Below are positions 1 to 4,878 of a DNA stretch of 5,879 nt, piece after piece (position 1 is the first letter of the stretch; every line of letters starts with the position of its first letter). Origin of the DNA: an uncultured beta proteobacterium. GTDB lineage: Bacteria; Pseudomonadota; Gammaproteobacteria; Burkholderiales; Burkholderiaceae_C. The DNA lies in the NCBI GenBank assembly GCA_903927495.1, contig CAIYNH010000504.1:1-5879 (forward strand), in the 5' to 3' direction. Position numbers and translations under genes: made by a program. The notes beneath the pieces were generated by a model. The model was not told where the DNA came from, did no database searches, and was given only the letters and a program-made list of their open reading frames with translations.

Positions 1-1
1 C

Positions 2-199
2 GGCGTAACCCTGGCTGGGATTGATTCGGTGATGGCACCCCTGAGCAAACGTCAGCGTGCCTGGGATCGACTGGCGCGTGATTTGGATACTGATTTGTTG
101 GAATCCATGGTGCAGGAGGTGCCGCTTGAAGCTGTTGTGGCAAAGGCGCATGACTTGATGGATGGCAAGATATGTGGTCGGGTGGTGGTGAAAATTTAA
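2..199 (+). CDS. AcuI/YhdH-type acrylyl-CoA reductase / quinone oxidoreductase, C-terminal fragment
   Basis: An open frame runs in from the left edge (first full codon at 2) and stops at TAA 197-199, giving the last 65 residues of a protein. The stretch GVTLAGIDSVM near the left edge, followed by KRQRAWDRLARDL and ending in GKICGRVVVKI, matches the C-terminal end of the YhdH/AcuI branch of the medium-chain dehydrogenase/reductase superfamily, where a 'G(I/V)DSV' strand is followed by a helix with a 'R..AW.RLA.DL' pattern and a final 'G.I.GR..V' strand. Known members are about 325-330 residues long, use NADPH and reduce acrylyl-CoA (detoxifying a propionate/DMSP intermediate) or quinone-like enones, without zinc. 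The catalytic and Rossmann parts lie outside the window, so substrate cannot be judged. It is followed by a 103-bp gap and is probably not co-transcribed with the next gene, though no clear terminator is visible. Confidence 0.8.
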   Translation, partial: GVTLAGIDSVMAPLSKRQRAWDRLARDLDTDLLESMVQEVPLEAVVAKAHDLMDGKICGRVVVKI

Positions 200-302
200 C
201 CCGGAATTCCTCACATGTTGCATATAGAATCGAGCGCTAACGCCCGTGAACAGAGCGTTTAAAGCTATTTAATTGGTAGCAAAATATTTTTGAAAGATCG
301 TT
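200..302. other. 103-bp intergenic region upstream of the hydrolase gene
   Basis: This AT-rich gap separates the upstream reductase stop from the hydrolase start. It contains a short imperfect dyad (AACGC at 239-243 and GCGTT at 255-259, 11-nt loop) without a following T-run, so it is not a convincing terminator. The stretch at about 258-290 is rich in A and T and could hold a promoter, but no pair of -35 and -10 hexamers with good spacing is convincing. GAAAGA at 292-297, five bases before the ATG, is a weak ribosome-binding site for the next gene. Confidence 0.4.
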
Positions 303-905
303 ATGTTGCTCGATGCTGAACTCTCCCAACTGGTGCTGGTTGATTACCAACCGCGCCTGATGAGTGCCATTTTTGAGGCACCTCTGGTGCTGGCCAATGC
401 GGTGCGATTAGCACAGGTGGCTCGGATGATGCAGGTGCCGGTGTGGGGCACTGAGCAAAACCCGTCCAAACTTGGTGAAAACCCATCCGAATTGCGCGCG
501 TTGTGTCAGCGCACTTTGGCCAAGATGCAGTTCAGTGCAGTCGAGGAGGGCCTGGGTGAATGGCTGCGTCCAGCGATCAAGCCCCCAGCCGGCAACGCGC
601 GCAGCCTGCCAAAACATTTGCAAAAGCCGTCCAATATGCCTAGTGAGCGCAGCAGTATCATCATTGCTGGTTGCGAAGCACATGTGTGTTTGCTGCAAAC
701 GGCATTGCATTTGCTCGAAGACGAGTTTGAAGTATGGGTCGTGACAGACGCATGCAGCTCGCGCACTGAGCGCAATCGGGATGCAGCCTTTGATCGCCTT
801 GCCAGTGCTGGTGTCGAACTGGTGACCACCGAGATGGTGGTGTTCGAGTGGCTGCGTAGCGCTGAACATGGACAGTTCAAGTCAGTTCAAGGCTTGATCA
901 AATAA
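303..905 (+). CDS. isochorismatase-family cysteine hydrolase (YcaC-like)
   Basis: A 200-residue protein of the isochorismatase-like fold, a cytoplasmic α/β hydrolase family acting through a Cys-Asp-Lys triad on amide or vinyl-ether substrates. The triad is visible: Asp14 in LVLVDYQPRL, Lys74 in LAKMQFSA, and the nucleophile Cys129 in IAGCEAHVCLLQTA; the sequence WVVTDACSSR (about 145-154) and the closing E..VFEWL helix are also typical. Length is normal for the family (about 180-220). The odd feature is the distance from Lys74 to Cys129 (55 residues, against 34 in E. coli YcaC), caused by a proline- and lysine-rich insertion around residues 88-117. Start chosen at 303 because the Asp motif sits at its usual distance from it and a weak GAAAGA site precedes it. 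The family has many uncharacterised members and the substrate cannot be named; true isochorismatase activity is unlikely since there is no siderophore or phenazine context. It converges on the reductase gene and is not part of the P450 operon. Confidence 0.88.
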   Translation: MLLDAELSQLVLVDYQPRLMSAIFEAPLVLANAVRLAQVARMMQVPVWGTEQNPSKLGENPSELRALCQRTLAKMQFSAVEEGLGEWLRPAIKPPAGNARSLPKHLQKPSNMPSERSSIIIAGCEAHVCLLQTALHLLEDEFEVWVVTDACSSRTERNRDAAFDRLASAGVELVTTEMVVFEWLRSAEHGQFKSVQGLIK

Positions 906-965
906 GCCGGTATCCAACCGGGTTCGCAAGGGCCCTGCTGATCCAGCAGTATTGATTTGCAGGCC
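906..965. terminator. convergent intergenic region with two small hairpins, possible weak terminator
   Basis: The 60 bases between the convergent hydrolase and ferredoxin-reductase stops contain two dyads: CCGGT (907-911) with ACCGG (917-921), 5-nt loop; and CTGCTG (935-940) with CAGCAG (944-949), 3-nt loop. The second is followed on the plus strand by the T-rich TATTGATTT (950-958), not a clean T-run. Position between two converging genes supports a termination role, but both stems are short (5 and 6 bp). Confidence 0.35.
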
Positions 966-2225
966 TCAGCGAGTTAGTAAACCAGCCAGATCAAAGCTTG
1001 TATCTGCTGCTTGTTGAGCGGTTGGCGATGTACTTGTATCAAGCAGTTTGCGTGCCAATAAATGATCTTTGGTGGCATTCACGCTGTCTACTGCCAGCAA
1101 TAGCCCGGCACGAAAGTGAAACACTGAGAAATTTCCGCTTGCCATGTCGCCACGTACGGCCCAACTGTCTGCGCCAGTGGACAAGCCGGCCATCTGCAAC
1201 TTCTTGTCGTACTGATCACTCCAGAACCAGGGCGTGCTGGTGAAGGGGCGGTCTTGCCCTAGCAGAGCTGCGGCAGCGGATTTTCCTTGCTCTGAAGCGT
1301 TTTGTACAGATTCCAGTCGCAGCAAGCTGCCGTCATCGAGGCGACGGGCCGTGCAATCACCAGCAGCTACTACATGCGGGGCAGATGTACGCGCACTGGC
1401 ATCAACAATGATGCCGCGATCACAGTCGATACCAGCGGCCTTTGCCAAGGTGTCGTTGGCGCTTACACCAATGCCTACAACTACCAGTCCGGCGGGGTAG
1501 TGGCTACCATCGTTCATGCGCACGTTTAGCGGGGGTTGGATAGCACAGGCCGCTGCACTTTCGGCCTCGATGGCCTGGACTTGGGCACACAGCACCAGTG
1601 TTACGCCATGGCTACGGTGTAGCGCTGCATACCACTCAGATAGAACCGGTGCCAGCACTCGACCCAGCAGGCGTGGAGCGGCTTCAAGAACGGTCACGGT
1701 CAGGCCTTTTTTGCTGGCGGTGGCGGCCAATTCAAGCCCGATAAAGCCGCCCCCAATGACCACTACCGGCCAGCCTTTGTCGGCGCACTCGGTAAGGCGC
1801 TGAGCAATGCTGCTAGCGTTGTCGCGCGATCTAAGGGGTAGCACGCCCGGGTCATTGCCTCCGGGTAAGGCTAGGTTGCGGGGAGTCGATCCGGTGCTCA
1901 GGGCCAATCCGCAATATGGCAGAACTTCGCCGCTGGTCAGCGTTACGGTTTGGGCGCTGGTGTTAATCGCTTGCACTGTGCAATTCAAACGCAGTTCGAT
2001 ATTTTTGCGTGCCAGCGCCTCCGCTGTCCGCATCACCAATTGTTCAGCACTTATTTCGCCTGCAAGCCAGGCCTTGGATAAGGGTGGGCGATGGTAGGGC
2101 ATGTGCGCTTCGTCACCCAACAGCGTGATGCTGCCGGCAAAGCCAGCACTACGCAGTGCCTCGGCGGTTTGCACGCCGGCTTGACCGGCACCGACGATGA
2201 CGATGGGGCCTTCAGGTGCGCTCAT
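966..2225 (-). CDS. FAD-dependent NAD(P)H:ferredoxin reductase of the P450 system (putidaredoxin reductase-like)
   Basis: A 419-residue flavoprotein that passes electrons from NADH (or NADPH) to the neighbouring [2Fe-2S] ferredoxin. Domains in order: FAD-binding Rossmann motif VGAGQAG (residues 11-17); the RPPLSK motif (46-51) and ATG-like STGSTPR segment (110-116); NAD-binding motif VIGGGFIG (156-163) followed by ELAATA and the acidic end VTVLEAA (177-183), where Glu181 favours NADH; the second FAD motif VVAAGDCT (285-292); and the PWFWSDQYD motif (332-340) with LQMAG, characteristic of oxygenase-coupled ferredoxin reductases of the putidaredoxin and rubredoxin reductase group. Length matches PdR (about 420). 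The ATG overlaps the ferredoxin stop by 4 bases (ATGA, 2222-2225), so translation is probably coupled; AGGA lies directly against the start, which is too close for a standard ribosome-binding site. The gene is the last of the P450 cluster. Assignment to the family is very secure; cofactor preference is inference. Confidence 0.95.
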   Translation of the reverse strand: MSAPEGPIVIVGAGQAGVQTAEALRSAGFAGSITLLGDEAHMPYHRPPLSKAWLAGEISAEQLVMRTAEALARKNIELRLNCTVQAINTSAQTVTLTSGEVLPYCGLALSTGSTPRNLALPGGNDPGVLPLRSRDNASSIAQRLTECADKGWPVVVIGGGFIGLELAATASKKGLTVTVLEAAPRLLGRVLAPVLSEWYAALHRSHGVTLVLCAQVQAIEAESAAACAIQPPLNVRMNDGSHYPAGLVVVGIGVSANDTLAKAAGIDCDRGIIVDASARTSAPHVVAAGDCTARRLDDGSLLRLESVQNASEQGKSAAAALLGQDRPFTSTPWFWSDQYDKKLQMAGLSTGADSWAVRGDMASGNFSVFHFRAGLLLAVDSVNATKDHLLARKLLDTSTSPTAQQAADTSFDLAGLLTR

Positions 2226-2545
2226 TCCTGGACATCCGGCAAGGTAACGACCAATCCTTCCAGCGCAGCGCTGGCCTTGATCTGGCAGGCCAGACGGCTG
2301 TTGGGATGCCGCTCCGCGGCGACGTTGTCCAGCATGACGAGTTCATTCTCGCTGGCCGGACTCAGGTCGCTCAGGCGGGATTCATCGACATAGCAGTGGC
2401 AGGTGGCGCATGCGCAGGAACCGCCGCATTCGCCCAAAATTCCATCAATTCCGTTGGCAGTTGCTCCTTGCATCAGGCTCCAGCCTTCATGCAGGTTGAC
2501 GGTCGTGGAATGTCCGGACGCTTCGATGTAGGTGATGTTGGCCAT
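2222..2545 (-). CDS. [2Fe-2S] ferredoxin of the P450 system (putidaredoxin/adrenodoxin type)
   Basis: A 107-residue soluble electron carrier between the reductase encoded just downstream and the P450 encoded just upstream. The cluster ligands are clear: Cys40, Cys46, Cys49 in GECGGSCACATCHC and Cys87 in SRLACQI, giving the C-x5-C-x2-C...C pattern of putidaredoxin (ligands 39, 45, 48, 86, a one-residue shift). Cys44 and Cys51 are extra, non-ligand cysteines. The acidic patch YVDESRLSDLSPASENE (about 52-68) corresponds to the partner-binding helix region of the Pdx family, including the LSPASENE-type sequence. Length is as expected (about 105-107). A good Shine-Dalgarno sequence (GGAG, plus-strand complement at 2555-2558) lies 9 bases before the ATG. 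The start of the reductase overlaps its stop by 4 bases. A terminator-like hairpin lies between the P450 gene and this one, so its expression may depend on read-through. Confidence 0.95.
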   Translation of the reverse strand: MANITYIEASGHSTTVNLHEGWSLMQGATANGIDGILGECGGSCACATCHCYVDESRLSDLSPASENELVMLDNVAAERHPNSRLACQIKASAALEGLVVTLPDVQE

Positions 2546-2560
2546 GAATAAGGTCTCCAG

Positions 2561-2593
2561 AAATAAAAACGCGCCGCCTGATCAGGGCGGCGC
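2561..2593 (-). terminator. intrinsic-terminator-like hairpin between P450 and ferredoxin genes (possible intra-operon attenuator)
   Basis: Read on the minus strand, the P450 stop is followed by an all-G/C 8-bp perfect stem (plus-strand arms GCGCCGCC at 2571-2578 and GGCGGCGC at 2586-2593), a 7-base loop containing TGATCA, then G and TTTTTATTT (complement of 2561-2569). This is the layout of a Rho-independent terminator. It lies 25 bases past the P450 stop and 16 bases before the ferredoxin ATG, with the ferredoxin Shine-Dalgarno sequence just after the T-run. No promoter is visible between the hairpin and the ferredoxin, so partial read-through, or a role as a 3' stabilising structure for P450 mRNA, is the likely outcome (inference). 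Confidence 0.8.
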
Positions 2594-2618
2594 AGAGCTT
2601 GGGATCAAGCGTGGATTA

Positions 2619-3791
2619 TCAAACAGCCAGTTCCAGCACCAGCGGACTGCGGAAGGTACTTGAGGGCATCCAGGGTAATTGGTCTGCCACGCGGTGGTAC
2701 TCAGGCACTACTTTGTGGAACTCATCAAACGCGATCTTCACCGCAATGCGTGCAATAGCCGTGCCCAGGCAGGCATGCAGGCCACCACCAAAGCCCAAAT
2801 GACCGCGGGGTTTGCGGCCGATGTCATAGCTGTCCGGATTGGGGTATTGGCGCTCGTCACGGTTACCAGAGCCGTAAGCCAGGCAGACAAAGTCGCCTTC
2901 ATTCATGGTTTTGCCATGCAGCGTCACGTCGCGCATCAAACGGCGACGAAAACGTTGGGCCGAGGTGTTAAAGCGCAGACTTTCTTCAATGGCATCAGGC
3001 AACAACGCGGGGTTGGCTACCAGTGCTTTGCGGGCCTCAGAAAATGTGGCCATGTTGTAGGCAAACATCATCATGAAACCACCCAAGGACTCGACCCCCG
3101 CCATGATCAGTGTGGTGGTTGTGAGGAGCACTTCACGGTCGTCCAGGCGGTCGCCATCAATTTCGGCGAGTGCGAAATTGCTGATCAAGTCATTGCGTGG
3201 TTCAGCCCGACGCATTGAAATCACCTTTGCTGCATATTCTTGCATCCAGTTATAAGCTGCAATGTGCTCAGGGCCTTTGGCTCGGGTGCGGGCATCGGAT
3301 TGCACCATTAGCACGGCATTTTCGCGTACATCGTCCTCATTGACGATCGCTTCGTCACCCATGGGCAGACCCAAGGCTGCCATGAGCACCTTGACGGTGA
3401 ACTGAGATGATGCCACTTTGAAATCAAACTGCTTGACCCTATTGAGTTGCCCGAATACCTGCTTGGCCACATCGCGAATGGGTTCTTCAAGTGCCATCAG
3501 ATTGCGCTTCATGAAGGCGTGCTGGATCAGTCCACGCAGACGATCGTGTTTCGGTGGATCCGAACTGCCCAAAGTTGCGCCAGCGCGCCCTGGCAGTTCG
3601 GTCATCAGGTTGCCACTGGCACTTGAGTAGGTCTGCCAGTCCTGCCCGGCCGAGACAATGTCGGCGTAGCGTGACAACACCCACATTTGTGCCTCCGGGC
3701 TCCAGAAGCAGGGTTGCTCATCGCGCAAGGTTTTGTAGTATGGGAACGGGTCCGCATCGACGGCGGGTGAGTAGGGATCGAAACTGAACAT
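2619..3791 (-). CDS. cytochrome P450 monooxygenase (bacterial class I)
   Basis: A 390-residue soluble haem-thiolate monooxygenase that inserts one oxygen atom from O2 into an organic substrate using electrons from the adjacent ferredoxin. Visible motifs: C-helix DPPKHDRLR (78-86) with His82 and Arg86 for the haem propionates; I-helix AGVES (231-235); ExxR as Glu270-Ser-Leu-Arg273; the RFRRRLMRDV segment (280-289), matching the usual R..TRD strand; and the haem loop FGGGLHACLG (334-343) with Cys341 as axial ligand. Length is typical for bacterial P450s (390-420) and there is no membrane anchor or fused reductase. The I-helix carries Glu234-Ser235 in place of the common Asp/Glu-Thr pair. The start is supported by GGAG (complement of 3799-3802) 7 bases upstream. 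It is the first gene of the cluster, facing an AraC regulator across 110 bp. The CYP family and substrate cannot be fixed by reading; the regulator type suggests an aromatic acid or aryl ether (inference). Confidence 0.97.
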   Translation of the reverse strand: MFSFDPYSPAVDADPFPYYKTLRDEQPCFWSPEAQMWVLSRYADIVSAGQDWQTYSSASGNLMTELPGRAGATLGSSDPPKHDRLRGLIQHAFMKRNLMALEEPIRDVAKQVFGQLNRVKQFDFKVASSQFTVKVLMAALGLPMGDEAIVNEDDVRENAVLMVQSDARTRAKGPEHIAAYNWMQEYAAKVISMRRAEPRNDLISNFALAEIDGDRLDDREVLLTTTTLIMAGVESLGGFMMMFAYNMATFSEARKALVANPALLPDAIEESLRFNTSAQRFRRRLMRDVTLHGKTMNEGDFVCLAYGSGNRDERQYPNPDSYDIGRKPRGHLGFGGGLHACLGTAIARIAVKIAFDEFHKVVPEYHRVADQLPWMPSSTFRSPLVLELAV

Positions 3792-3825
3792 GGTTTGTCT
3801 CCGTTATTGGTTTGTTCGAACCCTG

Positions 3826-3854
3826 ACTGTAGTGTCTTCAAGTGCGCAATGCAC
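3826..3854 (-). promoter_or_regulatory. possible activator-dependent promoter of the P450 cluster
   Basis: On the minus strand a TACAGT hexamer (complement of 3826-3831) matches the -10 consensus at four of six positions. At 17-bp spacing the -35 position (complement of 3849-3854) reads GTGCAT, which is poor. A weak -35 would fit a promoter that needs an activator, and the large inverted repeat at 3859-3885 would then lie just upstream of -35, a usual place for an AraC-type activator. A second TACAGT occurs at the complement of 3853-3858. The transcription start is not established. Confidence 0.3.
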
Positions 3855-3855
3855 T
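3841..3855. repeat. short inverted repeat in the divergent control region
   Basis: AGTGC (3841-3845) and GCACT (3851-3855) are perfect 5-bp arms around a 5-bp spacer. It lies next to the larger repeat at 3859-3885; the two centres are 24 bp apart, and both begin with AGT and end with ACT at comparable arm positions. It may be a secondary binding site for the same regulator, but a 5-bp dyad alone is weak evidence. Confidence 0.4.
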
Positions 3856-3858
3856 GTA

Positions 3859-3885
3859 AAAAGTACCACTTTGACTGGTACTTTT
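3859..3885. promoter_or_regulatory. perfect 10-bp inverted repeat, probable operator in the AraC/P450 divergent promoter region
   Basis: AAAAGTACCA (3859-3868) and TGGTACTTTT (3876-3885) are exact reverse complements separated by the 7-bp spacer CTTTGAC. The dyad lies in the 110-bp region between the divergent P450 and regulator genes, 68 bp from the P450 start codon and 17 bp from the regulator start codon. This position suits a shared operator for activation of the P450 cluster and autoregulation of the regulator (inference). As RNA it could also fold as a hairpin with a U-rich 3' side in either direction, but its place ahead of both genes makes an operator more likely than a terminator. 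Confidence 0.65.
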
Positions 3886-3901
3886 CGTTCAAAATCTGCA
3901 A

Positions 3902-4825
3902 ATGAATAAATTATCCGATACAACAAAATCTGCGCGCAAAGAGAAATCTATTCCTGCCTTTTCGCTGTATGGTGAAACGGCAGTTGCCGCGCAGGACATG
4001 TTGCACGTAGAAAATGTTCAATCCCGCAGCGAACGCTACCAGTGGGAGATCGAGCCACACGTTCACCACGGTTTGTACCAAGTGCTCTGGTTACAACAAG
4101 GCTCGGCGGAGGTGTTGCTCGATGAGCGTCGCAACACCGTTTTGGGGCCTGTGGCGCTGGTGATTCCACCCGGCGTGGTGCATGGATTTCGGTTTGCGCC
4201 AGGGACTGATGGCACCGTTTTGACTTTGAGTGCGCAGTTTTTGGTAGAAGGCGAGTTTCAGACTGTAGGTGAGGCTTTTCGGGCTTTGTTTTTGGTGCCG
4301 GCCGTGCTGCAGTTTGAGCAAGATGTCAGCACCTCAGTGCAGCTCAATACCCTGTGTCAGGCACTGCGGGCAGAATTTAGTGTGCCCGATTCGGCGGGCT
4401 CCCCGGTACCGGTCTGGTTGGCCAGAGCGCTGGTTTGGCACTTATCAAAAGCCAGTGAGCATGGGCAGCAGGCGCGAGACCAGCGGTCATATCAGCATCA
4501 TGCACTTTTTACCCGATTTTTGCTGTTAGTAGAGCAGCATTTTCTTGAGCACTGGTCGCTCGAGCGGTATGCCTCGCGCTTGGGACTCTCCACGCCTCGA
4601 CTTAACCGTCTGGTGCGTGCAGAGCGGTATGTAAGTGCATTGGAGTTAATTCACGAGCGGTTGACGCGTGAGGCCTGTCGACGTCTGATTTACATTGCCG
4701 CTCCAACTGCCCGTGTTGCGACAGAACTGGGTTTTGATGATCCGGCCTATTTCTCGCGTTTTTTCAAACGTCGAACTGGACTGAGTCCTCAAAGTTACAG
4801 GGCGGCGCATGGTGGGCGGGATTGA
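3902..4825 (+). CDS. AraC/XylS-family transcriptional regulator, PobR/HpaA-like
   Basis: A 307-residue ligand-responsive DNA-binding protein, the likely regulator of the divergent P450 cluster. The N-terminal half is a cupin sensor: the IPAFSLYGE opening (17-25), EPHVHHGLYQVLWL (51-64) and the IPPGVVHGFRF strand (88-98) are typical of the AraC subgroup that includes PobR (4-hydroxybenzoate) and HpaA (4-hydroxyphenylacetate) activators. The C-terminal domain has two helix-turn-helix units: WSLERYASRLGLSTPRLNRL (218-237) and, around 267-290, VATELGFDDPAYFSRFFKRR followed by TGLSPQSYR (292-300), the family signature. Length is normal. No Shine-Dalgarno sequence is visible before the ATG (upstream bases are CAAAATCTGCAA), so translation may be weak or the start of transcription may be close to the ATG. 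The inverted repeat at 3859-3885 is a candidate binding site and also close enough to allow autoregulation. The effector is not shown; an aromatic acid is inferred from subgroup resemblance. Confidence 0.93.
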   Translation: MNKLSDTTKSARKEKSIPAFSLYGETAVAAQDMLHVENVQSRSERYQWEIEPHVHHGLYQVLWLQQGSAEVLLDERRNTVLGPVALVIPPGVVHGFRFAPGTDGTVLTLSAQFLVEGEFQTVGEAFRALFLVPAVLQFEQDVSTSVQLNTLCQALRAEFSVPDSAGSPVPVWLARALVWHLSKASEHGQQARDQRSYQHHALFTRFLLLVEQHFLEHWSLERYASRLGLSTPRLNRLVRAERYVSALELIHERLTREACRRLIYIAAPTARVATELGFDDPAYFSRFFKRRTGLSPQSYRAAHGGRD

Positions 4826-4878
4826 ATTTTGCGGTGTGGAGCAACATTTCCTGCCCTTCGCCAATAACCAGCAGGGTG
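4826..4878. other. 53-bp convergent intergenic region
   Basis: This lies between the converging stops of the AraC regulator and the transporter. The only dyad is CCTGC (4850-4854) with GCAGG (4871-4875) around a 16-base loop and no T-run, so no terminator can be called with confidence. Confidence 0.4.

Noticed and set aside
408..880. Minus-strand open frames of 124 and 153 codons opposite the hydrolase
   Set aside because: Both are antisense to a gene with a clear catalytic triad, and their Cys/His/Ser-rich translations look like out-of-frame reads.
303..905. Membership of the hydrolase in the P450 pathway
   Set aside because: It is on the opposite strand, converges on the cluster and has its own upstream region, so nothing in the sequence ties it to the P450 genes beyond proximity.
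907..949. Two hairpins as strong bidirectional terminators
   Set aside because: Stems are only 5 and 6 bp and neither is followed by a clean T-run on either strand; kept only as a low-confidence terminator region.
2679..3218. 179-codon open frame on the plus strand opposite the P450 gene
   Set aside because: It lies wholly antisense to a P450 with all family motifs intact, its translation matches no recognisable fold, and it has no credible ribosome-binding site; it is a shadow of the coding bias of the real gene.
3809..3822. GGTT...AACC arms around TTCGAA as a third operator
   Set aside because: The dyad is imperfect (only 4-bp outer arms and a 6-bp core palindrome that are not centred together), so it is within chance expectation.
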